Positions 9,691 through 18,479 of a DNA stretch of 64,000 nt are shown piece by piece (the first letter of the stretch is position 1; every line of letters begins with the position of its first letter). Source of the stretch: an uncultured Prevotellaceae bacterium (GTDB taxonomy: Bacteria > Bacteroidota > Bacteroidia > Bacteroidales > Bacteroidaceae); assembly GCA_900313615.1 (NCBI GenBank), contig OMRP01000005.1, forward strand, positions 62,001-126,000, in the 5' to 3' direction. Both the position numbers and the translations under genes were made by a program. The notes beneath the pieces were generated by a model. That model was not told the DNA's origin. It worked only from the letters and a program-made list of their open reading frames with translations, and did not search any database.

Positions 9691-9755
9691 CCTTTCAATC
9701 CAAGCGTTCACTTCCTATTTTATGGAAATGGATAACTGTTACAGGTTCCATTCTC

Positions 9756-10019
9756 TCAATCGAATATCTTTTTCCAAATCCATAATACTGATATGGCACC
9801 AACTACGCAAAAGACAAAGTTGGTGAGATAACCTTTACCGAATAGTTCGATATGAAGTAGATGACTGATGAACGTGCCGGCATAACTGCCTATAATGCCA
9901 ATAATAAGGTTCATGCAGCATCCTTTTCCTTCTCCACTCATGATACGGTTAGCGATATAACCGATAAGAATACCTGTTATTATCGGCCACGCGGTAAAAT
10001 CTTCAATGTGTTCAAACAT
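9756..10019 (-). CDS. GlsB/YeaQ/YmgE-family small membrane protein
   Basis: An 87-residue protein with three hydrophobic segments and glycine-rich helices (WPIITGILIGYIANRIM, IIGIIGSYAGTFISHLL, LTNFVFCVVGAISVLWI). This layout is the transglycosylase-associated GlsB/YeaQ/YmgE family of stress-linked inner-membrane proteins. Function is not well defined. Single gene, convergent with greA. Confidence 0.8.
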   Translation of the reverse strand: MFEHIEDFTAWPIITGILIGYIANRIMSGEGKGCCMNLIIGIIGSYAGTFISHLLHIELFGKGYLTNFVFCVVGAISVLWIWKKIFD

Positions 10020-10135
10020 ATCTATTGTTTACTTTGTTCAAAAAACTTATTGTGCACAAACTGGTTATTTTCCCGTCTCATGGTATAAATAAATGCAACC
10101 TTCTTTGATATAGGCCCCATCTCATATAAATGTAT

Positions 10136-10678
10136 TTATTGGATTTCCTGTAGGGCCCCTGTTTCTGAATCAATAATAAAACCTCTAACCACAATGCCTT
10201 TTGGAACAAGCGGATGGGTCTTGATGGTTTCTACGGTTTTGCGAACTGAGGTTGGGGTGTCTTTGAAACCTTCCAACCATGCATCGAGGTCGATGCCACA
10301 TTTACGAATGGTGTTGAGCGATTCTTCTGTAATGCCACGTGCTATCATTTCGTGGTGGAAGTGGTCGTAACTCATGTGGCAGGCACCACAATGGGTATGG
10401 GCTATTACCATGATCTCTTCCACACCTAACTCGTATATGGCAACGACTAGGCTTCGCATGGCAGAGTCGAAAGCGGAAATAACCAAGCCTCCAGCATTTT
10501 TGATAATCTTCGCGTCGCCGTTTTTCAGTCCCAAGGCTGCTGGTAGCAACGCTGTCAAGCGGGTGTCCATACATGAAAGAACCGCCAACTTCTTATCGGG
10601 ATACTTGTCTGTGATATACTTTTCGTAACCTTTCTGTTCAACAAAGGACTTGTTGTATTCGATAATCTGGTCAATCAT
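10136..10678 (-). CDS. Beta-class carbonic anhydrase
   Basis: Interconverts CO2 and bicarbonate using zinc. The 180-residue protein has the first zinc Cys and Asp-Arg dyad at C36-x-D38-x-R40 (SCMDTR) and the second pair H94-x-x-C97 (HTHCGAC). Its short length and C-terminal segment resemble the Rv1284-like beta-CA group. No signal peptide, so cytoplasmic. Single gene, 33 nt downstream of the GNAT gene start-side operon on the same strand. Confidence 0.9.
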   Translation of the reverse strand: MIDQIIEYNKSFVEQKGYEKYITDKYPDKKLAVLSCMDTRLTALLPAALGLKNGDAKIIKNAGGLVISAFDSAMRSLVVAIYELGVEEIMVIAHTHCGACHMSYDHFHHEMIARGITEESLNTIRKCGIDLDAWLEGFKDTPTSVRKTVETIKTHPLVPKGIVVRGFIIDSETGALQEIQ

Positions 10679-10711
10679 ATTGTGTTTTTTAAAAGATGTT
10701 ATTGTTTTATT

Positions 10712-11146
10712 TCAAAGTGTCTTTTCCATACGGTAACAAGGAAAGCTCCCAGAAGTGAGCATTGTGGAATAATCTCCCATATAACCCATGGATTCGTAAA
10801 ACTTCACTTTGTTGTCACGGCTTTCCACAATGGCTTTTTTAAACCCCTGCTCCTTAGCCCATATCTCTGCCGCATGAACAACCTTTGTGCCAATGCCTCG
10901 ATGACGATATTCTGGCAAGACTACGATACGGCCAAGCATCATCTGGGTCCCATCTATGGGGTATAAACGACATGTGGCGATGGGTAGAAAGTTGTCGATA
11001 GCCACAACATACATAGTTTCTGGGGTGTCATGCTCATCAAACTCTTCTTCCAAGGTCAGTTGGTGTTTCCTGGCCATGGCGTGTATACGGACGTAGTAAG
11101 CTCCTGCCTGTTGCGACAGCTTGGTCGCTCTGATAATTTCGGTCAT
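10712..11146 (-). CDS. GNAT-family N-acetyltransferase
   Basis: A 144-residue GNAT protein. The acetyl-CoA loop reads VLPEYRHRGIGTKVV and is followed by a YESMGY segment. Acceptor unknown. Its ATG shares one base with the TAA of the second GNAT gene (TAATG), so the two are translated together. Confidence 0.85.
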   Translation of the reverse strand: MTEIIRATKLSQQAGAYYVRIHAMARKHQLTLEEEFDEHDTPETMYVVAIDNFLPIATCRLYPIDGTQMMLGRIVVLPEYRHRGIGTKVVHAAEIWAKEQGFKKAIVESRDNKVKFYESMGYMGDYSTMLTSGSFPCYRMEKTL

Positions 11147-11607
11147 TATAAGATCGTTTCCATTGTTGTTTTTTGCACTTGCATACCCATTTTTTTATAG
11201 AAGCACACCGCAGCATCATTCCCTTCCCAAACATTTAATGTGATGTTGTAACAACCAATAGACATGGCAAAATCATGAACGTAATCAAACAATGCTTTCC
11301 CTATATGCATGCAACGTGTTTTTTCATCAACACATATATCATCAATATATAATGTTTTGATGTCCTGAAGCAATATGTTGTCCTTGACTTCGTTGATTTG
11401 GCAAAAAGCATAACCCAATACCTCGCCGTTGTCATAAACAAAGATGGGCTTCGTGTCATTGTCGAGTATTTCCTCTAGTTCATGTTCGTTGTATTTGGTT
11501 GTATGAGGTTTGAACAAGTCTGGGCGTTTCTCGTAGTGCACCATATTGACTTGATGAAGCAGTTCGATGATGCGCTTAATGTCTGCTCTGTAGGCTTTTC
11601 TAATCAT
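11146..11607 (-). CDS. GNAT-family N-acetyltransferase
   Basis: A 153-residue GNAT protein with the acetyl-CoA loop after IDDICVDEKTRCMHIGKALF and a C-terminal NVWEGNDAAVCFYKKMGM stretch typical of RimI-like enzymes. Acceptor unknown. It is separated by 9 nt from the unknown protein gene upstream and overlaps the next GNAT gene by one base; the three form an operon. Confidence 0.85.
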   Translation of the reverse strand: MIRKAYRADIKRIIELLHQVNMVHYEKRPDLFKPHTTKYNEHELEEILDNDTKPIFVYDNGEVLGYAFCQINEVKDNILLQDIKTLYIDDICVDEKTRCMHIGKALFDYVHDFAMSIGCYNITLNVWEGNDAAVCFYKKMGMQVQKTTMETIL

Positions 11608-11616
11608 GGTGATACT

Positions 11617-12054
11617 CTATTCTTGGTGTTTTGGTTTCCAAACAAATAACCCTTCCGAGATGGCGAGAGAACGAACCAATTCAAGCAATTCCTCATCAGG
11701 GTTGTATAAAGTCATATAATGATCATTGCTGTCCAAGGCAATCATGGCTCTTGCTGAACTCAACAACACATAAAGGGGTTTCCTTTCCGAGAACCATAGC
11801 TCAAGAGCTTCTGGTGAAGGGTTGTCCTTCCATTCTCTGGATGAATGAAAAACGGAAATGTCATGATAGCAATTGAGCTTGATGAGTAAATTGTGGAAAC
11901 GATGCCATATTGCATCAATATTGGGTTCTTTTAGAAAAAAACTTTCTATTTTGAAGTATTGCCCACTGCTATCTGCAGGAACTTGCTTGGGCAAAATGTC
12001 TATTACCCAATATGGTGTCTCCAATAAATGGTCAATAATACTGTCTTTGTCCAT
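11617..12054 (-). CDS. Conserved-looking protein of unknown function
   Basis: A 145-residue soluble acidic protein, no signal peptide or membrane segment. The N-terminus contains LLETPYWVIDILPKQVP followed by a mixed alpha/beta pattern with several Trp and His residues. I do not recognise a named domain. It is the first gene of the operon with the two GNAT enzymes, which suggests a shared small-molecule or protein-acetylation task, but this is only context. A minus-strand TATTTTTG box lies at 12099-12092. Confidence 0.7.
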   Translation of the reverse strand: MDKDSIIDHLLETPYWVIDILPKQVPADSSGQYFKIESFFLKEPNIDAIWHRFHNLLIKLNCYHDISVFHSSREWKDNPSPEALELWFSERKPLYVLLSSARAMIALDSNDHYMTLYNPDEELLELVRSLAISEGLFVWKPKHQE

Positions 12055-12169
12055 CCTTTATTACTCCATTTCGTTATTGCTCTTTCCTTTGCAAAAATAA
12101 CGCTTTCTTCTGAAATATCTTTCATTTTTGTCGATTATTCTTTTTTTAGATAAATGATTGTCATCAGAC

Positions 12170-12200
12170 TTGGTCAATTGAAAAAGAAATTATAATTTTG
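12170..12200 (+). promoter_or_regulatory. Bacteroidota-type promoter
   Basis: TTGG at 12170-12173, about 20-nt spacer, TAATTTTG at 12193-12200, 27 nt before the flavodoxin start codon. Confidence 0.65.
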
Positions 12201-12227
12201 CGGAATACAATCAACCATTAATGCATT

Positions 12228-13034
12228 ATGAAAAAAATTCTAGTAGCAATGACCCTTATTGCATCAATCGCAACAGGATGCGCTCAGAAATCAAAAACGT
12301 TAATTCTCTATTATTCTGAAACGGGAACGACAAAGGCTGTTGCCGAAGAATTGCAAAAACAATTGGGAGCTGACATTGAATCCATCGAAGCGGTGGAACC
12401 TTATTCTGGAGATTTCCAACAAACCATCCAGCGTGGACAGCGAGAGATGCAGAGTGGCCAAACACCTGAAATCAAAACTCTCAAGTCGAAAATTTCTGAT
12501 TATGATACCATCTTCTTGGGTTATCCCATCTGGTTTGGTACCTATGCTATGCCTATAGCAACACTTGTTAAGAACAATGATTTTGAAGGAAAGACAATCG
12601 TTCCCTTCTGCACATTCGGCAGTGGTGGCCTAAACACGTCTACTGATGCGCTCAAGAAAGCCCTTCCCAAGGCAAAAATCCAAGATGGCTATGGAGTGAG
12701 AACAGCAAGAGTGTCCGCTGCCGCTAAAGAACTAAATAGGTTCCTCATAGAAAATGGGTACAAGGAGGGAACGGTGGAGAAACTGCCTGGCTATTCTGAG
12801 CAACAACCTGTCACAGATGAGGAGAAAGCTATATTTGATGCGGCTTGTTCCAGTTATCAATTCCCACTGGGAACACCTTATACTGTTGGTAAAAGGCAAA
12901 CTCCAGACGGTACCGAATATCAATATATCGTCAAGAGTATGGGAGCTGATGGCAAAGAAAGCACGTCAACCATTTTCGTAGTTGTGGGAAAGGAACCGGG
13001 GGCTCAACCAGAGTTCACCCAGGTGGTACGGTAA
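12228..13034 (+). CDS. Exported flavodoxin-fold lipoprotein
   Basis: A 268-residue protein: lipoprotein signal ending IATGC with the acylated Cys at 18, then a flavodoxin domain from about 23 to 185. The FMN phosphate loop YSETGTTKAVAEEL and the second loop GYPIWFGTYAMPI are clear, as is a PFCTFGSGGL segment. The last 75 residues form a separate small beta-rich domain of unknown type. Such flavodoxins are usually cytoplasmic; this one should sit on the outside of the inner membrane or in the outer membrane. Single gene between its own promoter and terminator. Confidence 0.85.
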   Translation: MKKILVAMTLIASIATGCAQKSKTLILYYSETGTTKAVAEELQKQLGADIESIEAVEPYSGDFQQTIQRGQREMQSGQTPEIKTLKSKISDYDTIFLGYPIWFGTYAMPIATLVKNNDFEGKTIVPFCTFGSGGLNTSTDALKKALPKAKIQDGYGVRTARVSAAAKELNRFLIENGYKEGTVEKLPGYSEQQPVTDEEKAIFDAACSSYQFPLGTPYTVGKRQTPDGTEYQYIVKSMGADGKESTSTIFVVVGKEPGAQPEFTQVVR

Positions 13035-13053
13035 AACTTCTTTCCGCTGCATT

Positions 13054-13093
13054 AACGTCAACGCGGTGTCAAAATTGGCACCGCGTTGACGTT
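13054..13093. terminator. Bidirectional stem-loop terminator
   Basis: Fifteen-base arms: AACGTCAACGCGGTG at 13054-13068 and its complement at 13079-13093, with a 10-nt loop. It lies between the convergent flavodoxin gene and the amrS end of the GH95 operon and can serve both. Confidence 0.85.
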
Positions 13094-13141
13094 TCTCATC
13101 TCTATAGATTCGCTTCTTTTCTTGCTTGGATATAGATGGTC

Positions 13142-14014
13142 TTATACATTCCCCAAATACACATTTTTGATACCTTCACCCTCTGCGATGCTTTTGGCCA
13201 TAGTCAAAGTCTTCAATGGGGTAGGTGGAATGTTCCTCATTTTATACTGAGGGAAGAAACGGCTAAAATGTAGTGGTACTTCTTCCAAATGATGGCTAAC
13301 CAACCATCTGCACATGGCACGAATACCCTCGGCATCATCATTAATACCAGGGATGACTAAATTAGTTACTTCCAGCCATACCCCGGCAGCGTGAAGGGCG
13401 AGAATGTTATCAAGTACGACAGATAGGTGGCCACCGCTCACCCGACGATAGGTGTCGTCGCTGAACGATTTCAGGTCTATATTGGCAGCGTCAAGGTAGG
13501 GCAATAAGTCGTGAAGGGGCTCTGGACAGACATACCCTGCACTTACAAGAATGTTCCACAATCCTCGTTCATGGGCAAGACGGGCCGTATCGACAACGTA
13601 TTCTATATATGTCAAGGGTTCGGTATAAGTATAGGCTATGCCAGGACAACTATGTTCGAGGCATAGGTTGACCACTTGCTCGGGCGTCAAGTCTGTATGT
13701 TCTACTTGATTGATGTCGACTTGTGAAATATCGTGGTTCTGACAGTTCAGACAATGGAAATTACAACCCGTACAGGCAATGGATAGACATTTTGTGCCAG
13801 GGTGAAAATGGTACAATGGCTTTTTCTCAATGGGGTCAATGGCTATGGCGCAGGGATGGCCATAGACTTCACTGAAAAGGGTGCCGCCCATATTCCGACG
13901 ACTACGACAGCGGCCACTCTTGCCTTCGGCTATATGACAATGGTGTGGACAAAGTAGACATTCTACCACTCCATCGGTCAATAATTGGTAATAGCGACAC
14001 TCATATTTCTCCAT
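13142..14014 (-). CDS. amrS: AmmeMemoRadiSam system radical SAM enzyme
   Basis: A 290-residue radical SAM protein. The iron-sulfur motif is C84-x3-C88-x2-C91 (CNFHCLNC), with an extra N-terminal Cys group (CLLCPHHC and GRCRSRR) typical of this PflA-related family. It is translated from an ATG overlapping by one base the TGA of the Memo-AMMECR1 fusion gene. The three-part system (AMMECR1, Memo, radical SAM) is widespread but its reaction is not settled. It is the last gene of a long minus-strand run, 48 nt before a strong terminator. No signal peptide, so cytoplasmic. Confidence 0.9.
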   Translation of the reverse strand: MEKYECRYYQLLTDGVVECLLCPHHCHIAEGKSGRCRSRRNMGGTLFSEVYGHPCAIAIDPIEKKPLYHFHPGTKCLSIACTGCNFHCLNCQNHDISQVDINQVEHTDLTPEQVVNLCLEHSCPGIAYTYTEPLTYIEYVVDTARLAHERGLWNILVSAGYVCPEPLHDLLPYLDAANIDLKSFSDDTYRRVSGGHLSVVLDNILALHAAGVWLEVTNLVIPGINDDAEGIRAMCRWLVSHHLEEVPLHFSRFFPQYKMRNIPPTPLKTLTMAKSIAEGEGIKNVYLGNV

Positions 14015-15513
14015 CAGAAAACAACGGCTTCGTAAACATATAACTCAGCGGTACGCCAACCATTCCATCCCAAACCAGCCTTGTCTTGGGAACAATGTCC
14101 TAAAAATTCTTCTTTTGTCCAGTTCACTTCATCAGCCACTTGGGGCAGGAAGGTGCCGCTGTGATGACCTTTCACAATATAGATACCATGTCGGTGTAAC
14201 TCAAACTCGTCGATACTCTTGATTTGGCGCATCGGACTAAGTACGGAAATCTCAATGTCGGTGATATCCATCTCTTCTCGACGCAAGTCAGGGAAGCGTG
14301 GGTCTTCAAAGGCGGCGGCACGGGCCATTTCAAAAATGGTCTCATACAAGGGCTGTGTGCCTCGGAGCATGCCTATACAACCGCGAAGGCGTCCTTCTTG
14401 TGAAAGGGTGACAAATGCACCGCAATGTTGGAGAAGTGTGGGGTTGGTGGCTCGAATAGATTGGCCGTCAGGATGGTAAGATGTATGGTTGAATACTGAT
14501 TCGATGCTTTCTTTGGCTATTTTCCTCAATAGTTTGCGGTCGCTGTCGGACAATGAGAAACCTATTGTTGTTTGTGGTACTTGGGCTTTTTCTTTACGAA
14601 GAATGACAAACGAATGGTAACCTACTACACGATGAGGGTCATGGCTGTCGATATCGCCAGAATTTTGGTATAGAAGGTGCTTGATATCGTATTCGTCGCT
14701 GAGCATGAGTAGCAAAGTGATAATGGGAAACTCCCCACAAGCACTGGTCGAGAGACTCTTTATCCCTAAATGGCGATTGTTTTCCAATGTGGCGATAAAC
14801 TGTTCTACGTCGCCGCTCAAAATGGCGTCGCGCGTTTTCCCGTCAACCTCGTAAGCATCCTTATAGGAGGGGTAATGCGCAAAATCACTACTTATGACAA
14901 ATAAATTGTCATCGGTGAAATATGGTTTTAGCGCATCGGCAATGCGTTGCAATTTCGTGAAGTCGTTGGTGCTGATGATGATAGGCACTATGGGAGGCAC
15001 TTCTTTCATCCTACGTTGCAGGAAAGGCAACTGTACTTCAAGACAATGCTCGCGGTCATGAGCTTCCTTTTTGTAGAAGAAGACACTGTCAGCTCGGGTT
15101 AAAGCCATACCCGTCTCTCGGTCTACTTTAACTTTGCCTAATGGAGTTGCATAGTAATCAACTTCTCCGTTAACGCTGGCACCATCAAGCCATTCGTAAT
15201 GGCTGGGACCTAAGAGAAATATCCGCTTATAATGTTTTTCTGGCCGTAATGCCATGTATGCCGAGGCGGCTACATTGCCTGAGAAGTAATGTCCTGCATG
15301 GGGCACAATGAGAGCTGCCGCATGATTATAGGTGCGGTCCATGGAATGACGATGGAGAAAACCATCTACTTCTTGACGTAATACTTGTGGGTCACGCTCA
15401 TAAAACCGTCCAGCCTGAGTAGCAGGCCTGACAATAGCGGACTTGCGTTGGGCGAAGGTGGGCATGGTAATGATTGTTAGGATGATGGCGATAGGCCAAA
15501 ACGATGGCTTCAT
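14014..15513 (-). CDS. AmmeMemoRadiSam proteins B and A fused (Memo-AMMECR1)
   Basis: A 499-residue fusion. Residues 25-305 are a Memo domain (LigB dioxygenase-like fold): ATQAGRFYERDP, VPHAGHYFSG with H72, SSDFAHYP at 209-216 and the SACG turn with C259. Residues 318-499 are an AMMECR1 domain, with LRGCIG at 376-381 and AFEDPRFPDL. In many genomes the two are separate genes. The first 22 residues look like a signal peptide ending TFA-Q; an internal Met at 17 would remove it. The gene begins 6 nt after the alcohol dehydrogenase stop and overlaps amrS, so it is part of the same transcript. Confidence 0.9.
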   Translation of the reverse strand: MKPSFWPIAIILTIITMPTFAQRKSAIVRPATQAGRFYERDPQVLRQEVDGFLHRHSMDRTYNHAAALIVPHAGHYFSGNVAASAYMALRPEKHYKRIFLLGPSHYEWLDGASVNGEVDYYATPLGKVKVDRETGMALTRADSVFFYKKEAHDREHCLEVQLPFLQRRMKEVPPIVPIIISTNDFTKLQRIADALKPYFTDDNLFVISSDFAHYPSYKDAYEVDGKTRDAILSGDVEQFIATLENNRHLGIKSLSTSACGEFPIITLLLMLSDEYDIKHLLYQNSGDIDSHDPHRVVGYHSFVILRKEKAQVPQTTIGFSLSDSDRKLLRKIAKESIESVFNHTSYHPDGQSIRATNPTLLQHCGAFVTLSQEGRLRGCIGMLRGTQPLYETIFEMARAAAFEDPRFPDLRREEMDITDIEISVLSPMRQIKSIDEFELHRHGIYIVKGHHSGTFLPQVADEVNWTKEEFLGHCSQDKAGLGWNGWRTAELYVYEAVVF

Positions 15514-15519
15514 AAGCAG

Positions 15520-16545
15520 TCAGCGTCTGGTGAAATCCACCAAGATTCGGAACACTTTGCCAGGGGCTTCTGACCACTGTTGCATGGCTTTTGGCGCATT
15601 CTTGGGTTCCACCACATTGCTGATGAGTGAGTCAACGGGACAGGTGCCTTTCTCCAAGTAATGTATCACGGCGCGGAAATCACTGGGCTCGGCATTGCGC
15701 GAACCACGAATGTCCAGCTCCTTTTGAACAAAATACTTGGTTTGGAACGACACTTCAGCTTTGGCGTAGCCGATGCAGATGACTCGACCTGTGAAAGAGA
15801 CTTCGTCAACGGCCATCTGATAGGTCTGCGGACTGCCTACGGCCTCAATCACGACATCGGGACCGAAACCAGATGTCATCTCTAACAAACGGGAGTGAAC
15901 ATCATCGCTTAGCGTATTGATAGTGTAGCTGGCACCCATTTGCTTGGCCAAAGAAAGTTTGTCATTATCAATGTCTGCGGCGATGACGGTGGCGCCGCGC
16001 TGGGCGCTACGTACAACGGCACCCATACCAACCATTCCACAGCCAATAACCAACACCACATCGATGTCACTCACCTGGGCGCGACTCACGGCATGGAAAC
16101 CTACGCTCATGGGCTCTATCAATGCACAGGTGCGTGGGTTAAGCAATCCTGCAGGGATAATCTTTTCCCAAGGCAATGAAATATACTCGCGCATGGCACC
16201 ATCGCGTTGAACGCCTAATGTCTCGTTGTGTTGGCACGCATTGACTCGTTTGTTCCTACATGAGGCGCACTTGCCACAGTTGGTATAGGGATTTACCGTA
16301 ACCACCATACCGGGTTTCAAACCTTCGGGTACGGCATCGCCCACACGTTCTATGACGGCTCCTACCTCATGACCGGGAATGACGGGCATCTTAACCATGG
16401 GATTCCTGCCTAAATAAGTGCTGAGGTCGGAACCGCAAAAACCAACATATTCCAAACGAAGAAGTACCTCATCGGGCTTCATCTCATGCATGGGTATTTC
16501 AACCACACCCATCTTCCGCTCACCGCGTATCTGTATTGCTTTCAT
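15520..16545 (-). CDS. Zinc-dependent medium-chain alcohol dehydrogenase
   Basis: A 341-residue MDR-family dehydrogenase. The catalytic zinc segment PGHEVGAV, the structural-zinc Cys cluster CGKCASCRNKRVNAC, and the NAD-binding VIGCGMVGMGAV are all visible. Related enzymes oxidise sugar acids, sorbitol, threonine or L-galactonate. Located after an aldo/keto reductase and a lactonase-like amidohydrolase, it probably oxidises a hydroxyl of the resulting aldonate, such as L-fuconate or L-galactonate; that is inferred from context. The gap to the upstream gene is about 51 nt, to the Memo-AMMECR1 gene 6 nt. Confidence 0.85.
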   Translation of the reverse strand: MKAIQIRGERKMGVVEIPMHEMKPDEVLLRLEYVGFCGSDLSTYLGRNPMVKMPVIPGHEVGAVIERVGDAVPEGLKPGMVVTVNPYTNCGKCASCRNKRVNACQHNETLGVQRDGAMREYISLPWEKIIPAGLLNPRTCALIEPMSVGFHAVSRAQVSDIDVVLVIGCGMVGMGAVVRSAQRGATVIAADIDNDKLSLAKQMGASYTINTLSDDVHSRLLEMTSGFGPDVVIEAVGSPQTYQMAVDEVSFTGRVICIGYAKAEVSFQTKYFVQKELDIRGSRNAEPSDFRAVIHYLEKGTCPVDSLISNVVEPKNAPKAMQQWSEAPGKVFRILVDFTRR

Positions 16546-16596
16546 GTTTATAAATTAACTTCCACTGATTTTCAATTCTAAACGATCAATCTAATT

Positions 16597-17523
16597 CTAC
16601 TCCGCCATGTGCTTTACGTAAGGCAGAAGAGGCAAATCACCGAAATGATAAAAATCTTTGGCGGTACCACCGAGCAACTGCCGTTTCTCATCACATGTAA
16701 ATTCCGTCGACTTGGCAATGAAGTCGTATGACATGCGATAGGTGATGGCTGTGATGGTTCTGGGATAGTCACTGCCCCACATTATCTTGTCCATACCCAC
16801 CAAACTAGCAGCTTCACGAATGGTGCGCACGGCGCTGGGATAGGGATAAAACTCAGAATTATACAACCATGTGATGCCTCCAGTTTCTATTTTCACTTGT
16901 TCATATCTTGCCAACTGTACCTGTCTACGCCATGATGCATTCTCCCAAGGTGCATAGGCTGGGGGGTTGGCCATACACAGATGACCAATAGCGATACGCA
17001 GGTGAGGGCATTCTTGTATGACTTCTTCCAATTCACTCACTTGGCAGTCGCCGTCAGCTAGAGTGATGGATAATACAATGTCCTTTTCTTCCATCAAATG
17101 GAACATTTTCATCATCTCCTCACTTAACAGAGAGCGACCTAATAATCGGTGACCTGGTATAGCAATGCCTTTAAAGCCATTTGTTACCAATGTTTGGACC
17201 TGATCGAAAAAACCATCTTCCAAGTAGTTGGCCATTCCACAAACGAAGAATCTGTCGGGGTGTGATTGGCGTACCTTGTCAAGATAATCGTTCTGGATGC
17301 CATCGATAAACTCCTGGACCACTACAGCGGCAGATACTTGGGCGAAGTCCATATTGCTCAGGAACACTTCGGCGGTGTTCTTTCCGTCAATCATAAAAGG
17401 GGGAAGCATCTGTACCTCCTCGCCAAGAAACAGTGAGCGGCCGTTTTTAGTAGTACGTATAGTCTGACCATTCCATGAGGTGTCTTGGCGTAACCATAGA
17501 TGACTGTGTGCATCAATAATCAT
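16597..17523 (-). CDS. Amidohydrolase, L-fuconolactonase-like
   Basis: A 308-residue metal-dependent hydrolase of the amidohydrolase 2 (COG3618) group. It opens with MIIDAHSHLW, has AIGHLCMANP near the middle and MWGSDYPR toward the end. Members hydrolyse aldonolactones, e.g. L-fucono-1,5-lactone or L-rhamnonolactone. The start at 17523 is chosen because its ATG overlaps the aldo/keto reductase TGA (ATGA) and it gives the family's usual first residues; a start four codons earlier is possible. Neighbours support a sugar lactone substrate. Confidence 0.82.
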   Translation of the reverse strand: MIIDAHSHLWLRQDTSWNGQTIRTTKNGRSLFLGEEVQMLPPFMIDGKNTAEVFLSNMDFAQVSAAVVVQEFIDGIQNDYLDKVRQSHPDRFFVCGMANYLEDGFFDQVQTLVTNGFKGIAIPGHRLLGRSLLSEEMMKMFHLMEEKDIVLSITLADGDCQVSELEEVIQECPHLRIAIGHLCMANPPAYAPWENASWRRQVQLARYEQVKIETGGITWLYNSEFYPYPSAVRTIREAASLVGMDKIMWGSDYPRTITAITYRMSYDFIAKSTEFTCDEKRQLLGGTAKDFYHFGDLPLLPYVKHMAE

Positions 17524-18470
17524 GAGTTTTTCCATCTTACAAACATTTGGTCGCCAATGATTGTCTGCACTTCCTTCACCATATTGGCATCCATAGGCTC
17601 ATTTACGTAGTTGATATTTTTCAAAACGTTAACTGGATTGGCACTACTGAATAACGTGGAGGTAATTCGCGGATTAAGACTGGTGGAGAATTGGATGGCT
17701 AACTTTTCAATGGGATAACCTTCTTGCTGGCAGAAAGTGGCAGCTTGAGCACAGGCTTCTTTCAGCGCTTGAGGTGCTGGATGCCAGTCGGGCGTGCCAC
17801 GACTGGACAAAAGCCCCATTGAAAGGGGGGAGGCATTGATAACTCCTACACCATGGTTTTCAAAGAAATCCAGGTATTCGGTGAGCAATGTGTCGTTTAA
17901 GGAATAATGGCAGAAATTAAGGATGCTCTCCACCATGCCATCGTCGCAATGTTCAATTACCCATTTCAAATTCTCAGGTTGGAGGTCAGTGATGCCTACA
18001 TGTCCCACCACACCTTTGTCACGAAGTGCAATCAAAGCGGGCAGGGTCTCGTCTACCACTTTTTGCAAACCACCATCCAGACTTGCTTGAAACTCGATGT
18101 CGTGAACATTGATAAGGTCGATGTAGTCCACATGTAGACGTTTCATGCTCTCATACACGCTTTCTGTTACTCGCTTGGCGGAGTAGTCCCATGTGTTCAC
18201 GCCGTCTTTGCCATAACGACCCACTTTGGTCGATAGGTAATACTTGTCGCGTGGTATCTCTTGCAAAGCCTTGCCTAACACTATCTCAGCTTTCAAATGA
18301 CCATAATATGGTGACACGTCGATAAAATTGATACCATTATCCACTGCTGTATGGACAGCACGGATTCCGTCATCTTCACGAATTCCATGGAATACACCAC
18401 CCAATGATGATGCTCCAAAACTGAGATTTGATAGGCGTAACCCTGTCTTTCCTAATTCATTGTATACCAT
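17520..18470 (-). CDS. Aldo/keto reductase, L-fucose/L-galactose dehydrogenase-like
   Basis: A 316-residue AKR with the TIM-barrel catalytic tetrad in order: D near 51 (NFIDVSPYYGH), the Tyr of SPYYG, Lys in STKVG and His in NVHD. Sequence resembles the L-galactose/L-fucose dehydrogenase AKRs that oxidise the free sugar at C1 to the lactone. Next to a GH95 fucosidase and a lactonase-like amidohydrolase, the first step of non-phosphorylating L-fucose breakdown is the best guess. Starts 9 nt after the stop of the upstream gene. Confidence 0.83.
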   Translation of the reverse strand: MVYNELGKTGLRLSNLSFGASSLGGVFHGIREDDGIRAVHTAVDNGINFIDVSPYYGHLKAEIVLGKALQEIPRDKYYLSTKVGRYGKDGVNTWDYSAKRVTESVYESMKRLHVDYIDLINVHDIEFQASLDGGLQKVVDETLPALIALRDKGVVGHVGITDLQPENLKWVIEHCDDGMVESILNFCHYSLNDTLLTEYLDFFENHGVGVINASPLSMGLLSSRGTPDWHPAPQALKEACAQAATFCQQEGYPIEKLAIQFSTSLNPRITSTLFSSANPVNVLKNINYVNEPMDANMVKEVQTIIGDQMFVRWKNS

Positions 18471-18479
18471 ATCGAAATA

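Noticed and set aside
10023-10082. 19-codon minus-strand frame just upstream of the GlsB-like gene
   Set aside because: No ribosome-binding site that stands out, no second copy and too short to support.
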